Below, in pieces: positions 1 to 8,645 of a DNA stretch of 54,373 nucleotides. Each line of letters opens with the position of its first letter. Position 1 is the stretch's first letter. A model generated the notes under the pieces. That model made no database searches and had not been told where the DNA came from. It saw only the letters and a list, made by a program, of their open reading frames with translations. Origin of the DNA: Sulfitobacter sp. HI0040 (GTDB lineage: Bacteria > Pseudomonadota > Alphaproteobacteria > Rhodobacterales > Rhodobacteraceae); NCBI RefSeq assembly GCF_001634885.1, contig NZ_LWEX01000146.1:1-54373 (forward strand), read 5' to 3'. A program made the position numbers and the translations under genes.

Positions 1-16
1 GACTGAAGGGACCTTC

Positions 17-817
17 ATGTCATTTTCCATCTCAGGCAAAACCGCCATCGTGACCGGGGCCGCCAGCGGCATCGGCCTGTCCATCGCCCGGCATCTGGCC
101 GATCAGGGCGCCAACGTCATGTGCGCCGATTCCGACGAAGCGAAGCTGATGGACGAGCTGGGCGAAAGCCCCGATGAAGGGGAGGTGCAGGTCTTTGCCG
201 GTGACCTGCGCCAGCGGCTCACCATCGCGAACCTCGTTTCGGCCACGATCGATGCGTTTGATCAGGTGGATATTCTGGTGAACGCCGCGCGCCAGTTTCT
301 TCCTACCGACCCGCTCGATGCGGATGACACTTCGGTGGAATCGCTGTGGGAGCAGAACGTCATGACGGCCATGCAGCTTTCGCAGCAGGTGGCGCGACGC
401 ATGATCAAACAGGCGGAGTCGCAGTCCGAGGGGCAGGTGGGGTCGATCATCAACCTCAGTTCCACGGCTGCATCGCGGACCCGGGCGGAACTGATGGGAT
501 ATTCGATGTCGTCAGCGGCGGTACAGCAGATGACGCGGTCCTTCGCGCTGGTATTGGCGCCGCATCGCATCCGGGTGAACGCCATCGCTTTCGGCTCGGT
601 CATGAGCGCCTCTTTGCGCGCTTTCGTGGCCGATAATCGTGAATGGCGGAACGATATCCGTTCCCATACACCCTTGGGGCGGATCGCCGCGCCCAACGAA
701 TTATGCGAAGCGGTGCAGTTTCTCGCGGCGGAAAGCGCCGGTTTCATGACCGGCGAAGTGATGACGATCGATGGCGGGCGTACATTGTTGGACGCCGTGG
801 AAGCGCCGGCGCACTGA
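17..817 (+). CDS. Atypical SDR-family protein lacking the catalytic lysine
   Basis: 266 residues with the classical short-chain dehydrogenase fold. The nucleotide-binding motif TGAASGIG is at residues 13-20, and the C-terminal VMTIDGG segment is typical of FabG-like SDRs. The catalytic serine (NLSST, about residue 149) and tyrosine (Y162) are present, but the YxxxK lysine position is Ser166 (GYSMSSAAV), and the usual NNAG motif reads NAAR. NAD(P) binding is probably kept, while ordinary SDR redox catalysis is doubtful. The start is the first ATG, after a purine-rich AAGGGA stretch. It converges on the desaturase gene downstream. Its true left-hand partners lie outside the window, so a role in aromatic catabolism is only a guess from proximity. 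Confidence 0.85.
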   Translation: MSFSISGKTAIVTGAASGIGLSIARHLADQGANVMCADSDEAKLMDELGESPDEGEVQVFAGDLRQRLTIANLVSATIDAFDQVDILVNAARQFLPTDPLDADDTSVESLWEQNVMTAMQLSQQVARRMIKQAESQSEGQVGSIINLSSTAASRTRAELMGYSMSSAAVQQMTRSFALVLAPHRIRVNAIAFGSVMSASLRAFVADNREWRNDIRSHTPLGRIAAPNELCEAVQFLAAESAGFMTGEVMTIDGGRTLLDAVEAPAH

Positions 818-833
818 CAGCGTTCCGGTCCCG

Positions 834-1769
834 TTACCAGCCGGCTTCGGCCAGCGCGTGCCGGTAGTTGGGGGATATGCGCATCCGATCGCGCAGACCG
901 GCATCGCAGAGCGCGCGGTGCAGGGCGGGCAGGCGCCAGCAGGGCACATGCATGACCATGTGATGCTCCAGATGGTAGTTGACCCAATAGGGCGCCACCA
1001 ACAGCCGTTCGATGGGCCCCGCGCGGGTGGTGCGCACGTTCTGCAGCGGGTCTTCTGACTGTTCGGTCGCCCCATGCTCCGCGATATTGCGAATGCGCAG
1101 GACAAGCTGGAACCAGGTCAGATAGGGCAGCAGCCAGAAGGCCAGCCCGTACCACCACTCTCCCAACAGGCTCATCAGCAGTGCAACACCGATGAAAACC
1201 GGGAAGGATTTCCAGAGATCCCGGGCCTTGAAGGCCTGCGCCGCATCCTGCGTGGCCGCATCCCGTGCTTCATCGTCGCCCGCCAGCCGGAATGACATCA
1301 GCACCTGCGCGGCAAGCTGGCGGAACCCGGTCTGCCCTGTGAGATCCCGGATGAATTTGCGGCGTAAACTGGCGTGAGATGTGGGGAATTTCGCCGACAA
1401 AACGAGGTCCGGGTCCTTTTCGGTCTGGGTATGGCGGTGATGCGTCAGGTGATAGTGCCTGTAGCTGCCCAGTTCAGCGAGGATCGGTCGCCCGCAGAGC
1501 CATTCCCCCACGAATTCATTGACCGCCCGCGTCTTGAACAATGCATTATGCGCCGCCTCATGCATCAGGATCGCAAGCCCCAGTTGCCGGGACCCGATGA
1601 CGATGACTGCCAACACGAAGGTCAGCAGGTTGGGCCAGACATGGAAAATAGCCACCACCGCGGCGATCAAACCCCAGCAATGGAGGACGAGCAGCGCCCC
1701 CATCGTGTTGGATCGCCGCGCCAATGCCCGGATAGCTTCGGGCGCAAGATATGATTTTCCGGGTGTCAT
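834..1769 (-). CDS. Membrane fatty acid desaturase family protein
   Basis: 311 residues. Three histidine clusters of the membrane di-iron desaturase/hydroxylase family are visible: HEAAH at 70-74, HYHLTHH at 105-111 and HLEHH near 265, between hydrophobic segments. The family inserts double bonds or hydroxyls into acyl chains at the membrane using O2 and an electron donor; the exact substrate cannot be told. I placed the start at the ATG at 1769, because GGGGGAGGAAC lies at ribosome-binding distance and the longer upstream frame is proline/arginine-rich and unlike the family. The 3' end faces the SDR gene. It could also be a carotenoid or sphingolipid hydroxylase-like member. Confidence 0.87.
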   Translation of the reverse strand: MTPGKSYLAPEAIRALARRSNTMGALLVLHCWGLIAAVVAIFHVWPNLLTFVLAVIVIGSRQLGLAILMHEAAHNALFKTRAVNEFVGEWLCGRPILAELGSYRHYHLTHHRHTQTEKDPDLVLSAKFPTSHASLRRKFIRDLTGQTGFRQLAAQVLMSFRLAGDDEARDAATQDAAQAFKARDLWKSFPVFIGVALLMSLLGEWWYGLAFWLLPYLTWFQLVLRIRNIAEHGATEQSEDPLQNVRTTRAGPIERLLVAPYWVNYHLEHHMVMHVPCWRLPALHRALCDAGLRDRMRISPNYRHALAEAGW

Positions 1770-1839
1770 GGTCCTATTCTGTTCCTCCCCCGGGTCTTGG
1801 TCAAGCGCGAGTCGCTGCGGGAAGGGGCCTGGGCACGAA

Positions 1840-1869
1840 AATGCCCCCCGGACGGGTCCGGGGGGCATT
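1840..1869 (-). terminator. Rho-independent terminator of the fasciclin gene
   Basis: A perfect 14-bp inverted repeat (AATGCCCCCCGGAC and its complement) with two bases between. On the - strand it is followed by a short T-run (ATTTTCG). It begins about 34 nt past the stop of the fasciclin gene and lies before the desaturase start, so it separates these two same-strand genes. Confidence 0.8.
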
Positions 1870-1902
1870 GGAAACGCTATGTGCGTTGTCTGACAGGCGC
1901 GA

Positions 1903-2466
1903 TCAGTCCTGATTTTCGGGAACGATCACACCGTCGATGACGTGGATAACACCGTTCGACTGAACAACGTCGGCAATCTCAACGAAGGCGCCGTTCTGGT
2001 TCTCGTCACCCAGCAGGATGCGGCCATCGTCAGCCATGGAGGCGTTCAGCGTGCAGCCACCCAGAGTTTCGATCGGGTGGATACCATCGTGATCGGCGAT
2101 CATGGATTTGATGGCGTCGGACATCACGGCACCGTCAACGACGTGACAGGTCAGCAGTTCAGTCAGCTGAGCCTTGTTTTCGGGCTTCAGCAGCTCTTCG
2201 ACCGTGCCTTCGGGTGTCAGGCGGTCAAAGGCGGCGTTGGTCGGGGCGAACACGGTGAAGGGGCCGGGGCCGGACAGTGTTTCGGCAAGACCTGCTGCCT
2301 GAACAGCGGCAACCAGCGTGGTGTGGTCTGCAGAGTTCACGGCGTTTTCAACAATGTTCATGTTCGCGAACATTTCGGCGCCGCCAACCATCGGGTTCTC
2401 GGCATGTGCAACACCTGCGGTCAGTGCGATTGCGGCTGCAGTCATCATTGATTTTGCAATAGTCAT
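1903..2466 (-). CDS. Secreted fasciclin (FAS1) domain protein
   Basis: 187 residues. An N-terminal signal peptide (MTIAKSMMTAAAIALTAGVAHA, cut after AHA) is followed by one FAS1 domain with the H1 motif FTVFAPTNAAFDRL and the H2-like end VIHVIDGVIVP. FAS1 proteins are extracytoplasmic adhesion or surface proteins; in alphaproteobacteria small single-domain versions are common and poorly understood. The start at 2466 is preceded by GAGGAG at good spacing; the upstream in-frame ATG at 2541 would put 25 charged residues ahead of the signal peptide. The gene is monocistronic, bounded by a strong terminator downstream and a possible ECF-type promoter upstream. Confidence 0.9.
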   Translation of the reverse strand: MTIAKSMMTAAAIALTAGVAHAENPMVGGAEMFANMNIVENAVNSADHTTLVAAVQAAGLAETLSGPGPFTVFAPTNAAFDRLTPEGTVEELLKPENKAQLTELLTCHVVDGAVMSDAIKSMIADHDGIHPIETLGGCTLNASMADDGRILLGDENQNGAFVEIADVVQSNGVIHVIDGVIVPENQD

Positions 2467-2513
2467 AACTTTTACTCCTCTGGTACTCGACGTTGTGTCG
2501 ATCCTGACGAAGC

Positions 2514-2539
2514 AACGATGAGCCGGCGAAAAAAGTTTC
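2514..2539 (-). promoter_or_regulatory. Possible ECF-sigma promoter of the fasciclin gene
   Basis: On the - strand GAAAC (2539-2535) and CGTT (2517-2514) are separated by 17 nt that begin with a T-run. This resembles the GGAAC-N16/17-CGTT form used by alphaproteobacterial ECF/EcfG stress sigma factors. A transcript would start about 40 nt before the fasciclin start codon. It is a pattern match only, one base off the consensus in the -35. Confidence 0.35.
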
Positions 2540-2716
2540 ATGCAGAGGTAGAGCGAAGGCGGGTCTTGGCGGAAACTGGCCGATCCGATGGGGCGTCGTC
2601 CGCTGGCATAAATCCTTGATTGGCAGGCGCTATCGCTTCGCTGTCTTGCAAACTGACTAACGAAAGGCTCCGCCCGAAAATGGCCAGCTTATAGGGCCGC
2701 AAAGGGGTTTTCTGCC

Positions 2717-2743
2717 TTGACGACCCTGCGGCCCTGTCATAGT
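2717..2743 (+). promoter_or_regulatory. Possible tRNA promoter
   Basis: TTGACG (2717-2722) is followed after 15 nt by CATAGT, 12 nt before the mature tRNA. The -35 is near consensus, but the -10 and spacing are imperfect. No other promoter-like sequence is evident just upstream of the tRNA. Confidence 0.4.
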
Positions 2744-2755
2744 GGACACGCCCAT

Positions 2756-2832
<77 letters not shown>

Positions 2833-3122
2833 TCCTCCCTCTCATGTGCATTTAAGTGCAGAGTCCTCCCCCTCCGCGCGCGGATCTGGTGACATTTTGC
2901 GCAACCTGCCTTAGCGTCATATCACGCCATGCTGCTTCTTCGGAAAAGAAGTAGAAGCGGGGGCATGCCCTCGGTCGCGATGTGGGCGGGGGGCGCGAAA
3001 ACGACAAACCGGGGAAAACAAAAAACCAGCGCTGATTGACGCGAAGCGCCGGCTGATGAATGAATACGACTGAATTTGCGCATGCGGGATCAACCGCAGC
3101 GCCGAACAGGGAGAGAGACCGA

Positions 3123-4163
3123 ATGACTATCACAAGAACCGGATTCCTTCGTCTGGCGGGGGCCGCGACCCTTGCGCTGGGCCTTGGTGCCGTGCCCGCG
3201 CTCGCGCAGGAAGTGACACTGCGCCTTCACCAGTTCCTGCCGCCGCAGGCCAATGTGCCGAAACTTGTACTGGATGTCTGGGCCGACAAGGTCGAAGCGG
3301 ACAGCGACGGTCGCATCAAGGTGGAGCGCTATCCCTCCATGCAGCTTGGCGGTACGCCACCCGAACTGATGGATCAGGCGATTGACGGCGTGGCCGACAT
3401 CGTCTGGACAGTGGTGGGCTATACGCCCGGTCGCTATCCCAGCACCGAGGTGTTCGAACTGCCCTTCATGATGACGAACGCCCGCGCCGCGAGTTCGGCC
3501 TATTGGCAGATGTTCGAAAAGCACATGAAAGATACCGAGTTCAAGGATGTGCATATCCTCGCGACTTGGGTGCACGGCCCCGGCCTGATCCACGCCAACA
3601 AGGAAGTCCGCACGCCCTCCGACATGCAGGGGCTGAAGATTCGCGGCGGGTCGCGGCTGGCGAACGCGCTGCTGGAAAAAACCGGCGCCACGCCTGTGGG
3701 CATGCCGGTTCCGGCCATTCCGGAAGGTCTCTCCAAAGGGGTGATCGACGGGGCCACCATCCCATGGGAAGTGACCGCCGCGCTCAAAGTGCCGGAACTG
3801 GTCAACAACCATACAGAGTTCACCGGCAATGCGCTTTACGTGCTGACGTTCGTACTGGCCATGAACAAGGACAAGTACGAGTCGCTGCCCGATGACCTGA
3901 AAAAAGTTATCGATGACAACTCGGGCCTCGAATTCTCGATCTTTGCGGGCGGTACGCAGGCTGATGCGGATGGCCCCGCGCGTGAGGCAGCCGTCGCTGC
4001 CGGCAACAACATCGTGACCCTCAACGAAGAAGAGACCCAAGTCTGGCGCGAGGCCGCGCAGCCCGTCTATGACGACTGGATCGCCGACATGGAATCCAAG
4101 GGTATCGACGGTCAGGCGCTGATCGACGAAGCGCGCGCGCTCATGGACGCCTATCAGGAATAG
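3123..4163 (+). CDS. TRAP transporter solute-binding protein (DctP family)
   Basis: 346 residues. A Sec signal peptide ends at ALAQE, and the mature protein has the DctP/SBP_bac_7 pattern: an early RLHQFLPP strand, then PELMDQ, FELPFMM, the conserved KIRGG segment (LKIRGGSRLANALL) and the VIDGATIPWE motif. It captures an organic anion in the periplasm for the DctQM permease encoded next. The ATG at 3123 follows GGGAGAGAGACC; the upstream ATG at 3060 would spoil the signal peptide. As it directly precedes a benzoate-CoA ligase and the box genes, an aromatic acid such as benzoate is the likely ligand, but this is inferred only from position. Confidence 0.93.
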   Translation: MTITRTGFLRLAGAATLALGLGAVPALAQEVTLRLHQFLPPQANVPKLVLDVWADKVEADSDGRIKVERYPSMQLGGTPPELMDQAIDGVADIVWTVVGYTPGRYPSTEVFELPFMMTNARAASSAYWQMFEKHMKDTEFKDVHILATWVHGPGLIHANKEVRTPSDMQGLKIRGGSRLANALLEKTGATPVGMPVPAIPEGLSKGVIDGATIPWEVTAALKVPELVNNHTEFTGNALYVLTFVLAMNKDKYESLPDDLKKVIDDNSGLEFSIFAGGTQADADGPAREAAVAAGNNIVTLNEEETQVWREAAQPVYDDWIADMESKGIDGQALIDEARALMDAYQE

Positions 4164-4184
4164 GCATAACCGCGATTGAACCGC

Positions 4185-4210
4185 TCCGCGGCGCTGCAGA
4201 GCGCCGCGGA
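4185..4210 (+). terminator. Intercistronic hairpin (attenuator) between dctP and dctQ genes
   Basis: A perfect 11-bp stem (TCCGCGGCGCT/AGCGCCGCGGA) with a GCAG loop, followed by TATTTCTTTC. It sits just past the solute-binding protein stop. Such hairpins between a highly needed binding protein and its permease genes often cause partial termination or protect the upstream mRNA; that role is inferred. Confidence 0.65.
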
Positions 4211-4245
4211 TATTTCTTTCGCCACGCGTAGAAGCGGATCGTCAG

Positions 4246-4827
4246 GTGCATCGTACCATCGGATTTCTTGCTCGTTTCACGGCCCTCGTCGGGGGGCTCG
4301 TTCTCGTGGCGATCATATTGCTGACCACGGCGTCCATCATTGGGCGAACCCTCAACAAGACGCTGCACGGGCCATTCTTCCAAGAGAAGATGCAGGGTTT
4401 TGCACAGTGGATGCTCGACCTCGGTATCGGCGAGATCAACGGCAACTACGAACTGCTCGAAGCCGGGGTGGCCTTTGCGATTTTCAGTTTCCTGCCGATC
4501 TGCCAGTACTACGGCGTGCATGCGACGGTGGATGTGTTCACCTCGTTCCTCGGGCGGCGCACGACGCGCTGGATCGCCGCCTTCTGGGAGGTGATCCTGA
4601 CGGCGGTCATCCTGTTGATCGTATGGCGGCTCTACGGTGGGATGGAGCGATATATCCGCAATGGCGAGACGACGCTGTTTTTGCAGTTTCCGGTCTGGTG
4701 GGCCTATGCCTGTAGTTTCGCCGCCGGTGTCGTGGCCAGTATCGTGGCGATATATTGCGCCATCATGCGGACCGGCGAAGCCCTGATCGACCGCGATCTT
4801 CTGCCCCACGAATTCGGAGCGCATTGA
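4246..4827 (+). CDS. TRAP transporter small permease (DctQ family)
   Basis: 193 residues with four hydrophobic segments, as in DctQ proteins, including the conserved LLEAGVAFAIFSFLPICQYY and a late WAYACSFAAG segment. It forms the small membrane subunit that pairs with DctM and the periplasmic binding protein for sodium-driven uptake. The chosen start is GTG at 4246, shortly after the first gene's hairpin; the ribosome site is weak. It ends one base before the dctM start, which suggests coupled translation. Confidence 0.9.
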   Translation: MHRTIGFLARFTALVGGLVLVAIILLTTASIIGRTLNKTLHGPFFQEKMQGFAQWMLDLGIGEINGNYELLEAGVAFAIFSFLPICQYYGVHATVDVFTSFLGRRTTRWIAAFWEVILTAVILLIVWRLYGGMERYIRNGETTLFLQFPVWWAYACSFAAGVVASIVAIYCAIMRTGEALIDRDLLPHEFGAH

Positions 4828-4828
4828 A

Positions 4829-6148
4829 GTGACCAATCTGGAACTGGGCTTCTGGTCCTTCCCCGTCCTGTTGCTGATGATTTTTCTGCGCGCGCCGATC
4901 GGGTTGGCCATGTTGCTCTGCGGGTTCGGGGGCTGGTACCTTGCGATGGGGGGCAACCCGACACCGCTGCTCGCAAAACTGAAATCCGAGACCTACACGA
5001 CGTTTTCCAGCTATTCCCTTTCCATCATTCCGATGTTCCTGCTGATGGGGCAGTTCGCGACGCTTTCGGGCATGTCGTCATCGCTGTTCAAGGCGGCGGA
5101 AAGTTTTCTGGGGCACAGGCGCGGGGGCGTCGCCATGGCGGCGGTGGGTGCCTGCGCAGGCTTCGGCGCGATCTGCGGTTCGTCACTGGCGACTGCGGCA
5201 ACGATGTCCAAGGTCGCCTTGCCGGAGTTGCGGCGCTACGGATATTCAGGCGGGTTCTCGACCGCCACGCTTGCCGCCGGGGGAACGCTGGGGATCCTCA
5301 TCCCGCCCTCCGTCATCCTCGTTATCTATGCGATCCTGACCGAGCAGAACATCGCCAAACTGTTCCTTGCCGCCTTTCTGCCCGGTGTGTTGGCGGCCAT
5401 CGGCTATATCATCACCATTTCGATCTACGTGCGGCTCAACCCGGGAAGCGCCGGAACACGCCCTGCGCAACCGATGTCGGAAAGGTTCCGCGCGTTGGCG
5501 GAGACTTGGCCGGTACTGGTGATCTTCTTCGTGGTGGTTGGCGGCATTTACCTTGGCTGGTTCACCCCGACCGAAGGTTCTGCGATCGGTGCCGCGGGCA
5601 CCGGGCTGGCGGCGCTGCTGTCGGGGAACCTCAACTGGGCCATGCTGCGCGACAGCCTGCTGGGGACGGCCAAAACAACCGCGATGATCTTTTTCATCGT
5701 CCTTGGCGCCGCTTTCTACAACGGCTTCCTCGCGCTTTCGGGCGTGCCCCAGTTCATGGCCGAATGGGTGACGACGCAGGGGTTCTCCCCCTGGCTGGTG
5801 CTGTCCATCATCCTTGTGTTCTACCTGATCTTCGGGTGCCTGATGGATAGCCTGTCGATGATCCTGCTGACCGTCCCGATCTTCTTTCCGGTAATCTCCG
5901 TCATGGATTTCGGGATGACGCCGGAGCATGTGGCGATCTGGTTCGGTATCCTCGTCCTCATCGTGGTTGAGGTCGGATTGATCACGCCGCCTGTGGGCAT
6001 GAACCTTTTCATCATCAATTCTATGGACCGGGACACTCCGATGACGGAAACTTACCGGGCGGTCATGTATTTCGTGGGCTCCGACATCATCAGGGTCGTC
6101 ATTCTCGTTCTCTTTCCAGCGATTACCCTGTTCTTGCTGCCTGCCTGA
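4829..6148 (+). CDS. TRAP transporter large permease (DctM family)
   Basis: 439 residues, about a dozen hydrophobic helices, matching DctM. Visible family motifs include FLLMGQFATLSGMSSSLF, the GGVAMAAVGACAGFGAICGSSLATAATM stretch, LAAGGTLGILIPPS and the late LITPPVGMNLF. It forms the ion-coupled translocation channel. The GTG start at 4829 follows GGAG and is one base after the dctQ stop. The three TRAP genes form one operon and end 132 nt before the benzoate-CoA ligase gene, which has its own putative operators. Confidence 0.94.
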   Translation: MTNLELGFWSFPVLLLMIFLRAPIGLAMLLCGFGGWYLAMGGNPTPLLAKLKSETYTTFSSYSLSIIPMFLLMGQFATLSGMSSSLFKAAESFLGHRRGGVAMAAVGACAGFGAICGSSLATAATMSKVALPELRRYGYSGGFSTATLAAGGTLGILIPPSVILVIYAILTEQNIAKLFLAAFLPGVLAAIGYIITISIYVRLNPGSAGTRPAQPMSERFRALAETWPVLVIFFVVVGGIYLGWFTPTEGSAIGAAGTGLAALLSGNLNWAMLRDSLLGTAKTTAMIFFIVLGAAFYNGFLALSGVPQFMAEWVTTQGFSPWLVLSIILVFYLIFGCLMDSLSMILLTVPIFFPVISVMDFGMTPEHVAIWFGILVLIVVEVGLITPPVGMNLFIINSMDRDTPMTETYRAVMYFVGSDIIRVVILVLFPAITLFLLPA

Positions 6149-6194
6149 CCTTTCGCCGCTGCGCTTCGCGCACGGTTCAACGCCCGGGGAATTG

Positions 6195-6212
6195 TTGCAC
6201 AAAATTGCACAA
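6195..6212 (+). promoter_or_regulatory. TGCA-N6-TGCA direct repeat, possible BoxR operator
   Basis: Two copies of TTGCACAA separated by AA, giving TGCA at 6196-6199 and 6206-6209 with 6 nt between. TGCA repeats of this spacing are known for BzdR, the close relative of BoxR that represses benzoate genes in Azoarcus and senses benzoyl-CoA. The site lies about 70 nt ahead of the benzoate-CoA ligase start. Confidence 0.5.
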
Positions 6213-6247
6213 CCTTAGCCTGACGGTTGAGGGTTGGACAAATTGTC

Positions 6248-6259
6248 GCAATATTTCGC
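6248..6259 (+). promoter_or_regulatory. GCAATATTTCGC motif shared with the boxR promoter
   Basis: This 12-mer differs by one base from GCATTATTTCGC at 14087-14098, ahead of boxR. It overlaps a possible -10 (AATATT, 17 nt after TTGAGG at 6227-6232) and ends 21 nt before the ligase start, where a bound repressor could block transcription. Confidence 0.45.
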
Positions 6260-6280
6260 ATCGGGAGAGGGAGTATTGTC

Positions 6281-7828
6281 ATGTTGAGCAAGACCGCGAA
6301 TGCCGCGAGCTATTTCGTGGATCGCCACCGGGAGGAGGGGCGGGGGGCCAAAACCGCTTACCGCGAAGTCGAATCCGGCAGGTCCATCACCTATGAAGAC
6401 CTCACCCGGGGTGCCGAAACACTTGCCGGCGCGCTCAAACGGGCAGGGGTGCGGCCCGAAGAGCGGGTCGCGATGCTGGTGCTCGATCAGGTCGAGTTTC
6501 CGCAAATCTTCTGGGGCGCGTTGAAATGCGGTGTCATACCTGTCCCGCTGAACACATTGCTCGCACCGCAGGTCTATGACGCCATCCTGCAGGATTCCCG
6601 CGCCTCGGTGCTCTTCGTTTCGGCCCCCCTGTGGGATGCTGTGGGGCCGGTCGTTGGGGATAATCCCTACCTGCGCCATGTCGTGGTGATCGGGGATGCG
6701 CCCGAGGGCACAAAATCCTACGACGCATTCATAGAGGGTGCCGAACCGCAGGAAACCTGTGCCGTCAGCAGCGATGAGGTCGCCTTCTGGCTTTATTCTT
6801 CCGGCTCCACCGGCCAGCCCAAGGGCGTCGCACATGTGCACAGCGCCCTCAGGGCCACCGCGGATACCTATGGGGCAGAGGTTCTGCAGATTGCCGAGGA
6901 TGACGTCGTGCTTTCGGCGGCGAAGTTCTTTTTTGCCTACGGGTTGGGGAACGCCATGACGTTTCCGCTTTCCGTGGGCGCGACCACGCTGCTGTTCGGG
7001 GGGCGACCGACGCCGCAGGGCATGATCGAGACGATCCGCGACCATCAGCCGACGGTCTTCTGCGGCGTGCCCACCCTCTTTGCGGCCATGGTGGCCCAGA
7101 TGGGACGCGAAGGCGCGCCCGATGCGCCTTTGCGCATCTGTATCTCCGCCGGTGAAGCGCTGCCCGAAGACGTGGGGCGGCGCTGGCGCGAACATATGGG
7201 CGTCGATATTCTCGATGGCGTCGGTTCCACCGAAATGCTGCATATTTTCCTGAGCAACCGGCCCGGGGATGTCGTATACGGCACCTCCGGCGTGGCGGTG
7301 CCGGGGTACGCCCTGCGGGTGGTGGACGAGGACGGAAACGAGGTTCGCCCGGGCGGGGTGGGGGAGCTGCTCGTCAACGGAGCCTCGTCCGCGAATTGCT
7401 ACTGGAACCAGCGGGACAAGAGTCGCAACACCTTCGAAGGTGTCTGGACGCGGACGGGCGACAAATACATCCTGCGCGATGACGGGCGGCTCGAATACTG
7501 CGGCCGGACGGACGACATGTTCAAGGTCTCCGGCATCTGGCTTTCCCCGTTCGAGGTCGAAGGCGCGCTCGCCAGTCATCCCCAGGTGCTGGAGGCCGCC
7601 GTGGTCGCCGCGCGGGACGAAGAAGGGCTCGAAAAGCCGAAAGCCTTCGTGGTGCTGGATTCCGGCACCCCCGATGACGATTTGCGGACGGCCCTGAAGG
7701 AGCACGTGAAATCGAAGATCGGCAAATGGAAATATCCGCGCTGGATCGAGTTCGTGGAAGAACTGCCCAAGACCGCGACCGGCAAGATACAACGTTTCAA
7801 GTTGAGGGATGAACCGAATGGCTGCTGA
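6281..7828 (+). CDS. bclA: Benzoate-CoA ligase family protein
   Basis: 515 residues of the acyl-adenylate/ANL family. The AMP-binding P-loop reads YSSGSTGQPKG, followed by a second motif with GVGSTEM, the hinge region RTGDKY...GRTDDMFKVSGIWLSPFEVE, and the C-terminal catalytic lysine in PKTATGKIQRF. The short GVGSTEMLHIFLSN region and overall length fit the benzoate-CoA ligase subfamily. It would make benzoyl-CoA from benzoate, CoA and ATP, the entry step of the box pathway encoded downstream. The ATG at 6281 follows GGGAGAGGGAG; the in-frame ATG at 6227 lacks such a site. A related aryl acid (for example 2-aminobenzoate or hydroxybenzoate) cannot be ruled out as substrate. Confidence 0.9.
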   Translation: MLSKTANAASYFVDRHREEGRGAKTAYREVESGRSITYEDLTRGAETLAGALKRAGVRPEERVAMLVLDQVEFPQIFWGALKCGVIPVPLNTLLAPQVYDAILQDSRASVLFVSAPLWDAVGPVVGDNPYLRHVVVIGDAPEGTKSYDAFIEGAEPQETCAVSSDEVAFWLYSSGSTGQPKGVAHVHSALRATADTYGAEVLQIAEDDVVLSAAKFFFAYGLGNAMTFPLSVGATTLLFGGRPTPQGMIETIRDHQPTVFCGVPTLFAAMVAQMGREGAPDAPLRICISAGEALPEDVGRRWREHMGVDILDGVGSTEMLHIFLSNRPGDVVYGTSGVAVPGYALRVVDEDGNEVRPGGVGELLVNGASSANCYWNQRDKSRNTFEGVWTRTGDKYILRDDGRLEYCGRTDDMFKVSGIWLSPFEVEGALASHPQVLEAAVVAARDEEGLEKPKAFVVLDSGTPDDDLRTALKEHVKSKIGKWKYPRWIEFVEELPKTATGKIQRFKLRDEPNGC

Positions 7829-8645
7829 ATGGGAGCACGGCGCAACCGCGCATATCGAGGTGGACGGCAAGCGGCTGGAATATGCCTGCTGGGGGCCGCC
7901 GCCCGCGCAGGCTCCGACAATCGTGATGCTGCACGAAGGGCTGGGCAGTGTCGGACTTTGGCGTGATTTTCCGGCGGAGCTGGCAGAACACACCGGGTTG
8001 GGCGTTATGGCCTATTCCCGTGCAGGCTATGGCGGGTCCGACCCTTTCGAACTGCCCCGCCCGCTCGATTACATGACGCGGGAGGCGACGCAGGTACTGG
8101 GGCCGGTGCTCGACAGGTTCGGTATCGAAGATGCGATCCTGCTCGGCCATTCAGACGGGGCCACGATCTGCGCGATCTATGCGGGATCGGTTTCGGATAT
8201 GCGCGTGCGGGGCCTTGTGCTGATCGCGCCGCATTTTTTCACCGAGCCGGATGGACTGGCCGCTATCCGTGAGGCGGGCCGCCAGTATGAGGAAGGCGAT
8301 CTGCGGACCCGGCTGGAGCGGCATCACGACAATGTGGATAACGCCTTTCGGGGCTGGCATGACGCATGGACCGACCCGAAGTTCGCCGCGTGGAATGTAG
8401 CGGACGTGATCGACCACTGGCGCATTCCGGTGCTGGCGATCCAAGGACTGGACGATCCCTACGGCACCAAACTGCAGATCGAGGAGATCGACTCGCGCAT
8501 TTACTCGCCGCTCGAAACCCTGCTCTTGCCCGATTGCGGACATGCGCCGCAGAAGGAAAAGCCGGAGCAAACCCGCGAGGCGATTGCAGAGTTCACGGCC
8601 CGACTGATCCGGCTGGAACGTGAAGCCGTCCCGGTTGGCAGATAA
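7818..8645 (+). CDS. Alpha/beta hydrolase of the box cluster
   Basis: 275 residues. The nucleophile elbow is GHSDG with Ser112, an oxyanion-type segment LHEGLGSVGLW lies near residue 39, the acid is likely in GLDDPYG, and the histidine in DCGHAP. The triad therefore looks intact. The gene overlaps the end of the ligase gene by 11 nt, and GAGGG lies at proper distance from the ATG at 7818, less so from 7809. Its place between ligase and boxC suggests hydrolysis of a pathway ester, thioester or lactone, but no substrate can be read from sequence. Confidence 0.85.
   Translation: MAAEWEHGATAHIEVDGKRLEYACWGPPPAQAPTIVMLHEGLGSVGLWRDFPAELAEHTGLGVMAYSRAGYGGSDPFELPRPLDYMTREATQVLGPVLDRFGIEDAILLGHSDGATICAIYAGSVSDMRVRGLVLIAPHFFTEPDGLAAIREAGRQYEEGDLRTRLERHHDNVDNAFRGWHDAWTDPKFAAWNVADVIDHWRIPVLAIQGLDDPYGTKLQIEEIDSRIYSPLETLLLPDCGHAPQKEKPEQTREAIAEFTARLIRLEREAVPVGR

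Noticed and set aside
4978-5211. Short antisense frames inside the TRAP large permease
   Set aside because: No ribosome site, no motif; they are shadows of the dctM gene.
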